Notes: generated from the letters alone by a model not told the origin. 64,000 bases of DNA from Lumbricus terrestris (GCA_949752735.1 OX457037.1:19883039-19947038); one strand, 5' to 3'. Positions 10,661-22,978 are shown, numbered from the stretch's first letter. Program-made: numbers and translations.

Positions 10661-11696
10661 TTGGGTGCTCATAATTACGATTATCTTTCAGAATTATTGC
10701 GTTGCCTAATTTCTTAAAACTTTTAGCATTTAAAAGAACACACATTTATGCATAATACAAAATAAAACTTTAACAAGTGCGATCTTAATACTGAAAGTGA
10801 GCAACATATTTGTGAAACTCACGAGAGTTGCGAATAACGCAAAAAATCGAAAAAATTATATAAAATTTTTACCATTCAACTCTACGAAACTCTTGGCTTA
10901 TGAAAACGTAACACTTAATGATAGCCTATGTTCGCACTAGGTAAAGGTTTCAGAAAATAAGTACATACTTCGAAAGTGGGGATGCCACTCTTACCCTACC
11001 CTGCCACTTTTGCACCACTTACCCTAAATGTAGCCTACGTAGATCGGAGCTGAAAATCTTTACAGGGACGCAGCTATCTTTGTATCGTTATCCCGACGAA
11101 GCTAATCCGAGCATGATTAAGCCTAAAAGTAGCAGCTTAAAACGTACCACAAAGTCAGATCATCGTACAGCAATTGCAGCAAATAATAATTTTATTTGTT
11201 GGTGTAAAATATTTACCAAAGTTCAGTGACTGTCACGTAAGCTTGGGTTTTAGACTCTCTTATTGAATTTAAATGATACAGGCGACAATAAGAATCCAGC
11301 TTTCAAGTCTCAATCCAATATTTGAAAAAATGCATAAGAGGAAGAAAAAGGGCTGTTCGTATTCTAACTTCGTGTGCAGTGTGCACTACTCCTATAGTAT
11401 AATTGTGATGCACAAGTCGTGGTTTTCAAAGCTTTTCAACTTAATTTTTCCTGTATGTGAAATAAACTTGCTACAATAGTGTTTTGGTAGCTCTGTGTAG
11501 CCTATTAAATTAGTAGCCTATGCTTCCTAGGCGCTATGCATGCTCCAGTGCCTTTAGTTGGGATTGGAGTTCCGCAAGAAAATATTAGGACACGAAGGGT
11601 TCCGTGGCCCAAAAAGTTTGGAAAACGCTGCGCTAGAGCCTCTGGTTGTTTATTTGCGTATTATTGTATTGTAGCCCAATGTGTTGTATTTAATCG

Positions 11697-13860
11697 TTTT
11701 ATAAAGCGCCTTTAGTAGGGTGAATATTCAAAAGCACTCCCAGTGCGCAAGGCCCCGTGAGAAGAAGCAGGTTCTGAGAAGAGAGAAGGAAGAGGAGAGA
11801 CTGAGACTGCCAGACAGAATTGCTGACCGAACAGAAGGAAAAAGCGCATTCCAGAGAGAAGGACCAATTGAGGCCAGTGATCGAGACTGAGCCATAGCGC
11901 TCCAAGAGCAAGGAACCAAAAGCAAAAGACTGCTGGATGAAATAAGTTAGACAGTTGAAGGAAACTGAATGAGACCAAGCATAACGTCGGTCAGATAATT
12001 GGGGGGCAAGACCCGCTGACATGGGCGGAGTTTATCAGGGGCTAGGGGGTTAAGCCCCCAAGAAGACCCAAAATCATTTTTCACCGTGTAAATGGTATCT
12101 TTTTCCGGGCTTAGCCCCCCCCAAGAAGGCTTTAGCCCCTCCAAGAACGGAAACCAAACTCCGCCCATGCCCGCTGATCCTTGAGGTTCAGAATAAGCAG
12201 GGCATATCTTAAATTGTATGCGAGCACGGAGAGCAAGCCATTGACGTTCATCAAACATAAAAAAATTAAGAGAGCATGGGACACATACGGGCACTGACCC
12301 AGGTTGTTCTTCATGCCTCTCTCCCATATTCCCTTCAATAAGATAAGGTGGTCCAGCTGCTCCAAGATGTTAATGGTATGGGGCAGACCAGCTGACCGGA
12401 CCGGTTGAAGCTGGGTAACATGTCACGAGACAGACTCAGACAGAGAGTGGCGTCGGACTCCTACGGGCACTGTGCCTATGGATATTGATATGATATGATA
12501 AACATAAAATTACAGATGCAAGAGTATTATAGACCGACAAGGGAAGGCGGACTATGAGTCTAGCAGCTGAGTTGAGCAGTGAGCACCGACTGAAGCGTTG
12601 ATAGACGAACCTTTGAATGACCAATAAGAAGAGAATTGCAGTAGTCGATTCGAGAACATGTAAAAACATGTATTAAGGCAAATATGATGGAGGAGGAGAC
12701 AGATGTCCCTGAGACGCCGTAAAATGAAAATAAGTGGAGCGTGCGATATTGGAAATGTGCTCAATAAAGGTAAAATTGAGCTATCAGGTACAACACCCAT
12801 ATCACACACACTTGACGTGATGGAAAGAGCGGAAATATTTCAGACAGCAGAACAAGATCAAGCCCCTGGAGCTGTTAGGGGGATAGGTACCAACCAGATG
12901 GATTGAGTGTAGATTTGAACTATTAGCCTAAGACAGAGGCGATTAGAGTACATCCAGAAGTCAAGACGATTGGTAAGAGATTTAATACACCATCTAAAAA
13001 GTAGGTATGATGGGAGACCATGGACAAATGCCTGGACATTATCAGCAAAGAGATGGGCAGCAGCACAACAGATCGAGAAAGGAGAAGAGATGTCAGACGT
13101 ATAATAATCTTCTGATTTCATCGGAGAGGTATCACCGGAACCAACAAATGGTGAGAATTTTAACCCCATAGTAGGTCTCAAGACGTTTGAGAAAAGTATC
13201 GTAATCAACCATATCAAATGCCGAAGAGACATCGTCGAGAGCCAAAAAGGAGAGATCAGACCGATCAACTGCAGAGTATTTAAAGAGTAGTGAAAGGAAG
13301 GCAGTTTATGTGGAATGGTGGACCCTAAGACCGGACTGATTTGCAGGATTTAGATTGCTCAAGGTTATGTAGTAATTACAGTGAGAAACAAGACGCTCAA
13401 GAGTCTTAGGAAAAGAGGAGAGATTTAATTTCTGCAAAGGTTGGTGTCAAGGTTAGGATTTTTGAGGGAAGGAATGACAAGGGTCCATTTCTGTGCAGCC
13501 TTCAAAGAGAGACCTATTAAATGGATAAACCAGGATAGGGGCAAAGCCATACAAAATGTTATCCGTAACTAAAGTGGAATTGGATCCATCCACAAGAGTG
13601 TAAGTTAGCAATGAAAAAACTAGTCGAAGGTTCAATTCCGTGATATGTTGGAAAACCGTTGAAGACGGTTGACGTTGATGCAAGCTTTGTACGAGGTGCG
13701 TCAGCAGTCGAAGCACGAAGGCGGTCAAGCTTTGTTGTAAATGCAGCGAAAGCAAATATTTCAGTAGAACAAGATGACCTGCCAAGAAGCCCGAAATAGA
13801 AAATCACAGACGTCTGGGATTTTTTACGTTGAGAAAATTTTTGAAAATTCTATAAGTCTA
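11697..13860 (-). pseudogene. Decayed L2-type LINE, most of the RT region and 3' end
   Basis: Minus-strand fragments align in order with the intact copy at 24976-26380: 'SLKNPNLDT' near 13450, 'ADNVQAFVHG' (cf. YADDAQALVHG) near 13050, 'LDFWMYSNRL' near 12960, 'LLNSAARLIVRLP' near 12590 and a 3' tail with TTTATAAAGCGCC at 11700. Frameshifts and stops are scattered throughout. A 150-bp hAT MITE interrupts it at 12020. Confidence 0.8.
12020..12169. mobile_element. 150-bp hAT MITE with perfect TSD
   Basis: The ends are CATGGGCGGAGTTT and its exact inverse. CCCGCTGA occurs immediately before (12012-12019) and after (12170-12177), a perfect 8-bp duplication. The element splits the older LINE relic. 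Confidence 0.93.
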
Positions 13861-14164
13861 TAATTAATTATGCAAGTGAAATTTGCCCATCCATGTTAGT
13901 TAGGCTTCGACATAACGGTCTGTGTGGGAATAGAGGAGCAGAATGCAAGGCCGCAAACGTGAGAGTTAGAGATATGTTGAGATTCCTCAGTTTTAGAAGC
14001 GTTTCTGTCAATTGGATTAGCCAAATATTCGTTAGAAAGTACATGTAAGTGACTCTTTTCTGAGATATGGAATTTCAATCTTGAGACGCGCCCGGAAGAA
14101 ATCGGAGGCAGCAGCACAGCGGCTTAGATGATTGCCTCTGCGGAAACGAATGACGCCGTTGGAA

Positions 14165-14440
14165 TTATTCAACGCATTCACTCCTTCATTCATTCATTCT
14201 ATGAACTTGTATAACGCCTTTCAATAAAACTATTCAGAGGCACTCCACGACAAAAGAAAAGGACTTGAGAGATTTATGAAACAAAGTTTGATTGGTCCGA
14301 TGTAGATCTAACAAATGCAGCTTTGATGGGAGGTTATTCCAGATGAAGACCTCGGCGTCTTCTAATTTGCAATTAAACGTTTTAACAATTATTGCTGTGT
14401 CAACGTCGTTTGCTATCGTCCTGGTTGCATCCTGCATGGC
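14165..14440 (-). pseudogene. LINE 3' fragment (L2/CR1 C-terminus)
   Basis: The minus frame at 14234-14437 reads FIWNNLPSKLHLLDL and LFHKSLKSF, the Trp-Asn-x-Leu-Pro end typical of L2/CR1 C-termini. The 3' side ends in a short (GAAT)n run near 14180-14195. Confidence 0.7.
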
Positions 14441-15854
14441 TGGTTAGAGATAATAGAAGAAACACGAAGCTTATCGTTCCAGGTAGAACAGCATCATTAA
14501 CTTACAAATACGGCGATCATGCTGTAAGTATTTACTTGCCTCTAGAGACGAGATATGTTTGACTATAATGACGGGTGTTCAGACACCCTTGATCTACAGA
14601 GATTATTTGCGGAGCGATATGGTCTAACCTTTTTACCAAAGAAAGCCATGATTATGCACATCGAATTTTAATCCAAGTTATAATACAATATTAGAACTAT
14701 AACGAAGGACGGCGAAGTTTTTGAGATGGGTGCTGCTACTCTCGAGGATGCAGAAAATAGTATTGGAACGTAAGCGGAAGCGTGTTTGGTATGGATTATG
14801 AGAAATAGGATTGGAATGAAATGAACTCCTAATGATAATCACGTTGGAATCGAGATACAGAAGTATTCTTATGATAATCAGCTTTTCATTGGTCTGTCAA
14901 AACAGATCGATGCATTTTCGGACTGTTCGCATTGTTAGATTTAGGAAGTTCCAAATAGCAAGCAAGCTTAGCCAGTAAAAACTCTCTCTCTCTCTCTCAC
15001 GACAGAATTTGGTATAAACAGCTTAGTCTATAAGATATACCTATCTCATATAGCCTAATATGCTACGGCATGTTAGCTTAAGTTCTTTAACTAAACGAAA
15101 TATATTGGACCGGCCATGTAATTCTTGAAGAATGAATCTCTTCAGTACATTAATCTTACTGTTTCAGTACTCTAACCATAAACTCTGCATGGTAAGGCAG
15201 AGGCAATTATGTTTGACTCACTCTGACGACTTTCTCTTGAAATCATCATCCATCGTTGACGCTTCTGGCGCCGTTGTTCCACTTTTAAAGACTATCAAAA
15301 CACCTGGCCTCACTATTGAATCGCCATCTTGCATTCCACTCCCATATAGGCCTATAGCAAACCTTTGGAAATCTTGTTTCTACCACGCACGCCATAAACG
15401 CCCCATATAAGATCTGCTCTTATCAAATACATGTCGCAGTCCAAATGCCTACAGTTAAATGGTTGATCTTGCTGATGCTCGCCTTCTAGCTGCCGTTTCC
15501 AGAAACGACTTTCATGTTCTTCGACCGCTTTTTCCACCGGTTGCTGATCCTACCTACCAATTGAGACCACGCGCTCACAACTTTGTATTGCCAAAGATGA
15601 CAGACACAACATCTCTCGGGTTTTGTATTTAAAAGGCATCCTATATTCAGTAGTAATAATACATTGTCTAATCTCATTATAGTAGCCTATAATAAACATA
15701 GAAACATTCTTTTGCAATAATTCTGTCATTTTGTGCTCTCATCCTAAGACAAATCCAACAGACAAGGCTAAAGACATTCTATAGGTATCGTGTCGTATTT
15801 GAGCAACTGCTTCGTGATAGCGGTGTGTCTATCAGTTTTTTTACCATTAAACGA
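14441..15854. other. Gene-free stretch
   Basis: No coding or repeat structure was recognised apart from a short CT run near 14985-14998. Confidence 0.4.
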
Positions 15855-15960
<106 letters not shown>

Positions 15961-16257
15961 CTGCTCTCGCCTTGATTTGTAGGCTACCAACTCTGTGTTT
16001 GCAAGCATATCAGATCTTTAATTTAACAGACTTCAACGCATCCAAAATTCTCTGGTCGCGTTGTGCTTCGCGCATCGTCTCATTCAAATCCGTTAACTCT
16101 ACTCGGTCAGCTTTTTAAAATTTCTGCTGAATTCGGAATAAGATTTAAGCTGGATAGTCTGACCAATGACCCCACAATTGATCATTTCCAGCCTATATTC
16201 AGCCATTAGTTTTTTCACATGCCTACGTCGCGCCCCGCTGTCTGAAAAATTTCATTA

Positions 16258-16312
16258 ATGGGTCATTTGGTTGAGCCTCTTTTGGTTGAGCCTCGTTTGG
16301 TTGAGCCTCGAT
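16258..16312. repeat. Short tandem repeat, TTTGGTTGAGCCTC x3
   Basis: Three consecutive copies of a unit of about 19 bp. No gene was recognised between here and 16880. Confidence 0.8.
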
Positions 16313-16884
16313 TTGGCACAGTAATGGTATCTCGAGAATTTATTGTTGCTTATCCTAGGATGGAATCGCCTACCAATTCACAGCCATTGCTCATTCACCT
16401 TTTCTTCTCTTCAAAAGCGCCTCAAAACTTAGTAGGCTACTTCTAATTAGCCTTCAAGCATCCGTGTGACTTTACACGCGTTAAAAATGTTTTCGTCGTC
16501 GTCGCCTGAATTGTATAAAAGAGGTGAAAACAAGCTGGATTATATCAAACAGAACAGACATATGACAGGAGAATTATTCAAGGAACCGGGAAAATATTAT
16601 TAGAGATCTAATTGCAGTGTTCCACCAAATTCCGACAGTCAAAAAACTTAGAATTTCTAGAAACTACTTAAATCCATGGAGATTTAGAAAGCTCTCAGAG
16701 ACTCTAAAAATTCAATACCCGGCCACTGAAGCAAGAAACGTGAATCTGGGGAAAGATGTTTGGGTTGTGGTGGAAGTTGGAAGCTCCGAATGCTGAATAA
16801 AATTCCACTCTCGCAACTGAAGTTCTACAGCTGATTGGAAGTCGCTGTAATCAACCATAGGTCAAGGATTTTTCGGCTGCAGAA

Positions 16885-17925
16885 GACTTCTTCTTCTTCT
16901 TCATTGTCCATGGGCTGACAGCACGTAGGTGTCCACTGCACACTTGACTACTCTCTTCCATGATTCTCTGTCCCGTGCTCGGTGTGTCAGCTCCTGTGCA
17001 TTCATCCCACACCACTCTTCTATGTCCTGCAACCATTCTCTGCATGGTCTTCCCCTTCTCCCCGTTCCCTCCATGATTCCCGTCATTATGCTCTTTATCT
17101 TTCTATCATCACTCATTCTTTGGATGTGTCCGAATAGTTTCAGTTTCCTTTTCATTATGGTTTCTATCATATCTGATTTGCTGTTGAGTCTTCTTCGCAC
17201 TTCTATGTTAGTTATTTTCTGTGTCCAGTTGATCTACAGTATTCTCCTATAACAGTACATTTCGAAAGCCAATATCCTCTGCTTGTCCTCCTTTTTATTG
17301 TCCAGGTTTCGCATGCATACAATGCCGTGCTGAATACGCATGTTTCTAGTATTCTTTTCTTTATGCCATGTGACATTGTTTTACTCCTCCATATGTTGTT
17401 GAATCCCGCCATTATCCCTTTTGCTTTGTTTATTCTTCTTCTAATCTCGTTCTTGCAGCTGTTATCTGACGTTAGTAGGCTCCCTAAGTATACGAATTCT
17501 GTGACATTTTCGATGATTTCTCCTCTAACCTTGATGTTCTTTTCTATTTCTTCTTTCCGAAATGCCATTGTCTTTGTCTTTCCGATGTTGATTTTCAAGT
17601 TTGCCTTTTCGCCCGCTCTATCCAGCAGTTCCACATTCTCTTGAAGTATGTCAAAATTCTCCTCTAGGAGATCTACGTCATCCGCAAATCCTAAATTGTT
17701 AATTGTTTGTCCTTGCACCGATATTCCAGTCCCGTTGTCTTGTATCTCATCCATTACTCTTTCCAAGTATCCAATGAATTCAATTGGTGAGACTGGGTCT
17801 CCCTGCTTTGTTCCTATACTGATTTTAAACCATTCACCTAGTTCCTTGTCTATCCTTGCTGCTGCCTTTGACTGTTCGCCGGTATTTTGCAGAATTTGCA
17901 CCAGTTGTTTTCCCACTCCATAGGA
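16885..17925 (-). pseudogene. RTE-type LINE fragment, RT C-terminal half
   Basis: The minus frame 17212-17916 contains the RT motifs TKQGDPVSP and LGFADDVDLL (FADD catalytic box), then INIGKTKTMAF, EFVYLGSLLTSD and TALYACETWT, the order seen in RTE/BovB-type non-LTR retrotransposons. A frameshift near 17205 leads into RKLKLFGHIQRM and RRGRPCREW, the usual RTE C-terminal region, ending about 16901. The N-terminal RT and the endonuclease are missing. A 5'-truncated, inactive copy. Confidence 0.88.
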
Positions 17926-18269
17926 TCGGAGAGTTGCCCATATTACATTCAGACAGATGTAATAAAAAGCCTTCTTCCTTTCCGAGGGGGATGCGGATGA
18001 ACAAACTATATAAGAAGTAGGCCCTATCGGAAAGTCGCTTATTTGGCTAACAGCACCTCCGCAGATTTGACTTCTATTGGAATTAAGTGAGCTATGTTCC
18101 AGATATTACTTTGGTAACACTTGTTATTTTTATCATAACTCGTGGAATTGACTCGGGATGATAGTAGGTGTTCTGTTCTAGGATGGTCTCGAAGCATGAT
18201 GGAATATAATTTTTCAGAATAGCAACTGAATACCATTCACTACTTTAAGTCTCCCAGACTTGGAGGGCC

Positions 18270-18950
18270 GCTATTAGTGAGAGCAAGTAGGCCTACAAAC
18301 CAATTCTGGATGAGCAAACAAATAAAGAACTGAGAAGTAGGCTAAGAGCTTATAGAACAAAAGACTGTGGGTTAAGTACTCAGAGAAGGTCCAAAATAGA
18401 AGAGATTCTAGAAGACACTGATCCAAAGCTGACCGCCGATGAGCATTCTGGTCGACTTGCAGGCTTATAGATGGAAATGCCGGTTGTACCAACCACCAAG
18501 AGTGCGGCCGCCGTAGACTCTATTATGGAAAATACAGACATGTAGACAGCATGTAATCCGATTGGCTACACTACTGTGTTGCGGTAGGGGGGATTGGCCC
18601 ACCGTGCAGCTGAAACAATGTAAGGGGTAATAGGCCTAGCGTGTATGATAAAAGTTGGATTTTTGCGCTCAAGCCTTAGGCTTATGTTGTGCTGAAATGC
18701 AATCTACCCGCACTGTTCAGGTGGCATTCCCTGCATAGGCTACAGTTGTTTTCGAAGATGAGATTACTGTAGAAATGCACAATAACATTTCAAAACTAAT
18801 TTCTGCCTCTGGATATGATGAGAACTTCAGAAAACATTTGCACAGAAAAACATCGCGCTTATCAGCAGCAGATCAATTACTTTTACTGAAGAATTTGCTT
18901 GAAGAGTTTTCACAATATTTTGGAGTAGGCCTATAACACAGCACGCCGTT
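18270..18950 (+). other. Coding-like remnants of unknown origin
   Basis: Two plus-strand stretches read like protein: about 18320-18467 (NKELRSRLRAYRTKD, then SKIEEILEDTDPKL) and about 18736-18930 (VVFEDEITVEMHNN, then LSAADQLLLLKNLLEEF). They share no obvious splice sites or family match and could be pieces of a mobile element or old exons. Confidence 0.25.
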
Positions 18951-18954
18951 ACAA

Positions 18955-19572
18955 GGACGTCTCACATACTAAACTAAAACTAACAGCAGGATAAGCCTTG
19001 AGGAATAAATGAGCCTTAAGTTCAGATTTGAACGAGTCAATTGAGTCAGCCGCTCGCAGGACGGGAGGAAGACTGTTCCAGCATCTGGGGCCACCCACTG
19101 AGAAAGCGCGGTCACCGAAACGGGTTTTCTTCCGCCGTACGCGAAGATCGCTTTTGTCGAGCGATCTAAGCCTCATCCCGAAGGCGAAGGAGTGAGTCCC
19201 GATGCAGCAATCACGCATATAAGCTTAAGCAGACGCGGCTCCGTGGAGGGACTTGTACACAAGTAGACAGCTCTTGAATTCAATCTTCTGGGGAACAGGC
19301 AGCCAGAACATCGCAAAGTAACGGCGTCACGTGATCATATTTTGTCCGGTTGCACAGCAGTCTTGCAGCAGCGTTGGGAACTGACTGCAGGCAATCCAGA
19401 AGACTCTTAGACGAACCGACCAGCAGGCTGTTACAACGGTCAACCTGAGAGGTGACAAAGGCAGCGACGGCCGCCTTTGCAGCCTCGAAAGGCAGGGATC
19501 TGATGCAGCGTCTCAGGAGGCGGAGCTGACGGAAGCAGCATCCGACAGTTCGCACCACGTGACGCCCCAATA
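18955..19572 (-). pseudogene. CR1/L2-type LINE fragment, C-terminal region
   Basis: The minus frame 19280-19570 contains VDRCNSLLVGSSKSLLD and NAAARLLCNRTKYDHV, the CNSLL...AARL pattern. The 18949-19218 frame carries TRFGDRAFSVGGPRCWN and SFKSELKAHLF, the usual LINE C-terminus. The family differs from the 24976-26380 copy. It is 5' truncated exactly where the 32-bp minisatellite begins. Confidence 0.83.
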
Positions 19573-20340
19573 GTGTTTAACTTAACTACAGCGGCGCTAT
19601 AGAAGTGTTTAATATAACAACAGCGGCGCTATAAAAGTGTTTAATATAACTACAGCGGTGCTATAGAAGTGTTTAATATAACAACAGCGGCGCTATAAAA
19701 GTGTTTAACATAACTACAGCGGTGCTATAGAAGTGTTTAATATAACAACAGCGGCGCTATAAAAGTGTTTAATATAACTACAGCGGTGCTATAGAAGTGT
19801 TTAATATAACAACAGCGGCGCTATAAAAGTGTTTAATATAACTACAGCGGTGCTATAGAAGTGTTTAATATAACTACAGCGGCGCTATAGAAGTGTTTAA
19901 TATAACTACAGCGGTGCTCTAGAAGTGTTTAATATAACTACAGCGGTGCTATAGAAGTGTTTAATATAACTACAGCGGTGCTATAGAAGTGTTTAATATA
20001 ACTACAGCGGTGCTATAGAAGTGTTTAATATAACTACAGCGGCGCTATAAAAGTGTTTAATATAACTACAGCGGTGCTATAAAAGTGTTTAACATAACAA
20101 CAGCGGCGCTATAAAAGTGTTTAATATAACTACAGCGGTGCTATAGAAGTGTTTAATATAACTACAGCGGCGCTATAAAAGTGTTTAATATAACTACAGC
20201 GGTGCTATAAAAGTGTTTAATATAACTACAGCGGCGCTATAGAAGTGTTTAATATAACTACACCGGCGCTATAGAAGTGTTTAATATCACTACAGCGGCG
20301 CTATAGAAGTGTTTAATATAACTACAGCCGCGCTATAAAA
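19573..20340. repeat. 32-bp minisatellite, 24 units without length change
   Basis: The consensus unit is GTGTTTAATATAACTACAGC followed by GGTGCTATAGAA. Twenty-four units fill exactly 768 bp, so no insertion or deletion has occurred. Variants at four or five positions alternate. Units 2-9 form four copies of a 64-bp dimer (CAACAGCGGCGCTATAAAA type alternating with CTACAGCGGTGCTATAGAA type). Confidence 0.97.
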
Positions 20341-21138
20341 GTGCTCATGATTATCTACGGTCCTATTATATTACTGACAACTGAAAATGAACGTGATATC
20401 GCATTTATTGCTAAGCAAATACGTAACGGGTTGCCATAGAAACTATTTGTCCTCGTCAACCAATAGGAACGTCAAGTTTTGTTCTGAACCGACGCAGAAT
20501 GCTTATACTGAAACAAGCCGACTTGAGCAGCTAGGCCAGTCCCAAGTCTGGATGAACGGGAGGGCGACGCTGCTAGTCTTTATTATCATACAGCGTCGTT
20601 AAATTCAACTGCAACTAGATAGCCAAGTTTAGTTTATCTCTCAGTTTCATCAAGGCAGCAAACAGGGCTTCTATCTAAACACACACTTCATTCTTGCTGT
20701 AGTTCCGAACTATGGCTTCCCGTAGTCCTTACAATATGACACATATCAGTAAATTTTAAGGTCAACATTATCCGCTTCGTGTTGTCTAAGATGCCAGCAT
20801 ATTTCCACAGGTCAAGTTATAGATCTTCAAGGTCCAAAAGTGCTTGGGCAGAACGTTCGCGTGGGGAGTAGCGGCAATCGTTACTCCTCACGGGGCAGGG
20901 TACTGATCTCTGCTACCCATGCGGGGACCTGCGTCGCCTAAAAAGCGATGGCGCGCGGGGAGTGGCATAGCATGAAAGCGATAGATATCGTTGAGCTACA
21001 TATATTTACGCGCTGACCTCACTCAGCTTGAAAGTGTCCAATGCCGTACCCAGCCTATCTGGGCTTTTTCAAACTAAAAACATTCGTCACACATTAACAT
21101 TATGAGAAATTCTCTTCCTTTTAGACACTTGATCTTTC
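20341..21138. other. Gene-free stretch
   Basis: No family was recognised. GC-richer text at 20850-20960 (GTGGGGAGTAGCGGCAATCG and following) may belong to an unknown repeat. Confidence 0.35.
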
Positions 21139-21196
21139 AATCCCTGTCTTTAATATAAGAGGAACACAGGATCTCAAGTAGGAAAGTCGCAAATCG
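21139..21196 (+). repeat. Direct repeat, left copy (about 58 bp)
   Basis: The block from CAATCCCTGTCTTTAATATA through GAACACAGGATCTCAAGTAG to GGAAAGTCGCAA recurs at 23140-23197 with a few changes. The two copies bracket a 2 kb segment holding a palindrome, a tRNA-like sequence and a fold-back element. Confidence 0.85.
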
Positions 21197-21360
21197 CAAT
21201 CAGTTCGAAGACTTAGGATGCAATTCCCTTCGAGGGCATAACTTTCTAGATGTAGGCCTGCTTGACATCTAAACTGTGTGCAATATCAGGAAGCAAAAGG
21301 CGTGGTTGGACTAATGTCAACATTCTCGATCGCCTCGAATTCTGAGTAGAGCACGGTACA

Positions 21361-21405
21361 GAGTTTAAAAATTCAGGTTCGACTCGAACCTGAATTTTTA
21401 AACTC
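21361..21405. repeat. Perfect 45-bp palindrome
   Basis: Two 22-base arms (21361-21382 and 21384-21405) are exact reverse complements around a single C at 21383. Such an uninterrupted palindrome could extrude as a cruciform. No element termini were recognised around it. Confidence 0.97.
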
Positions 21406-21844
21406 TATCATAGCCTTAAATTCAAAGCTTCTAATAAAGTACCACCCGAAATTGTTATCAGTCGGAAAGCTATAGGACTATCATCGTGAATATGGGCTAA
21501 ATTGGCAAATTGCAAGAGCGAGAAAAACTGACATGTGCACGGCTAAGTAAAATTATGTCTAAACTCTAACTGGGAGAAGAAGTGAAATTATTTGAGAACT
21601 AGAAGTAGAAGTGGAAGTAAAATCACGTCAACAGAAGTGAATAAGAACTATATAGAAGGAAAATTAATCTAAGAGTTAAAATATCACTGGGCTCGAGTGG
21701 TTGTAAATGCATAAGTTGTAAAGTTATTGTGGGAAGCTTTACTATTACAGAATGCACAGTCAAGCATTTTCAATGTAGTGCATTAAAAATAAGGGCATAA
21801 CAATTAGTAGAGCAATTGTGAGTGAAGGACTTTCTTCACAGAAA

Positions 21845-21921
21845 CCGTTTCGGACGAGGATCGAACCCGTACTCTTTCGCGGTACAGGCCGACCATTCTA
21901 ACCAATCGGCCACCGTGTCTC
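21845..21921 (-). tRNA. tRNA-like sequence (pseudogene or SINE head)
   Basis: On the minus strand a D-arm (GGCCGATTGG...GGTC), an A-box-like block and a T-arm with B box GGTTCGATCC are recognisable at the right spacing. The T-stem pairs well, but the acceptor stem and anticodon stem do not, so this is not a functional tRNA gene. It may be the head of a SINE. Confidence 0.6.
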
Positions 21922-22137
21922 GCAATCAATCCAACTGATTTAAACGAGTTTTAGTCAGTTGTCGGGCAGTGTTTAATCTGGACGTTCTGGTGGGACATTT
22001 CCACACCAAGAATGAGAATCCCCTCCCCAATAATGGAGAGGCATGGTTCACATGCAGATTGGTATGAATTTTCCCCGCACAGAAAAATCATATGCGCAAA
22101 ATCTCCTTCAGAAATATCCTCAGCTCATGTTTGCATG

Positions 22138-22978
22138 GAGTCTAGGACAATACCCCCCGGACAATACCCCCGGACAATACCCCGGACAATACCCCGGACA
22201 ATACCCCGGTATAATACCCCCCGGACAATACCCCCGGTATAAACCCCCCGGACAAAACCATTGCACAGCATTACATTACATTGTAATTACACTATATTAT
22301 ATTACATAACATTACAAGTGTATTGAGTAGCATTACATTATATTACATTACATAATGTAATGCAATGCAGTGTAGCGTAATGTAATGTGATTTAATAGAA
22401 TGTAATTATACATTTCACATACACCTTACATTACAACTGTATTGTATAGCATTACATTACAATGTAACTACGTTGTAACGGTACATTACATTACATTACA
22501 TTGTATTGTATTGTAATGTAATGTAATGTAAAGGTGTATGTGTAATGTATACATTACATTATATTAAATCACATTACATTACGCTACACTGCATTGCATT
22601 ACATTATGTAATGTAATATAATGTAATGTAATGTACCGTAACAACGTAGTTACATTGTAATGTAATGCTATACAATACAGTTGTAATGTAAGGTGTATGT
22701 GAAATGTATACATTACATTATATTAAATCACATTACATTACGCTACATTGCATTACATTTTGTAATGTAATATAATGTAATGCTACTCAATACACTTGTA
22801 ATGTTATGTAATATAATATAGTGTAATTACAATGTAATGTAATGCTGTGCAATGGTTTTGTCCGGGGGGTTTTATACCGGGGGTATTGTCCGGGGGGTAT
22901 TATACCGGGGTATTGTCCGGGGGTATTGTCCGGGGGTATTGTCCGGGGGTATTGTCCGGGGGGTATTGTCCTGCTCCC
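22138..22978. mobile_element. 841-bp fold-back element with 9-bp TSD
   Basis: The outer arms are tandem GGACAATACCCC-type blocks (22146-22256) mirrored by GGGGTATTGTCC blocks (22855-22971). The inner parts are mutually inverted TTACATTACATT-type repeats, so the whole element folds on itself. GTTTGCATG is duplicated exactly at 22129-22137 and 22979-22987. A 9-bp duplication would fit a Mutator-like mobiliser, but no transposase is present. The Pro-Gly-Gln frames through the arms are not genes. Confidence 0.88.

Larger units (their letters stand above)
7938..11630. mobile_element. 3.7 kb hAT-type element with nested debris
   Basis: The left end is CAGCGTTTCCCAAACTGG and the right end AAGTTTGGAAAACGCTG, the familiar hAT terminus pattern. 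Flanks CGCTAAAG (7930-7937) and CGCTAGAG (11631-11638) form an 8-bp duplication with one mismatch. Both subterminal regions hold GGGTTCCG blocks. No intact transposase ORF is present. The interior carries a plus-strand LINE 3' fragment and several GGGGCAAAAGTGGCA-type repeats. Confidence 0.75.

Noticed and set aside
19573..20340. CRISPR-like array
   Set aside because: The 32-bp units are contiguous with no spacers, in eukaryotic DNA; it is a minisatellite.
21845..21921. Functional tRNA gene
   Set aside because: T-arm and D-arm fit, but the acceptor and anticodon stems do not pair.
22012..22309. Pro-Gly-Gln repeat protein resembling a collagen or PGQ-rich matrix protein
   Set aside because: The repeats are the GGACAATACCCC arm of the fold-back element, and the mirrored frame occurs on the other strand.
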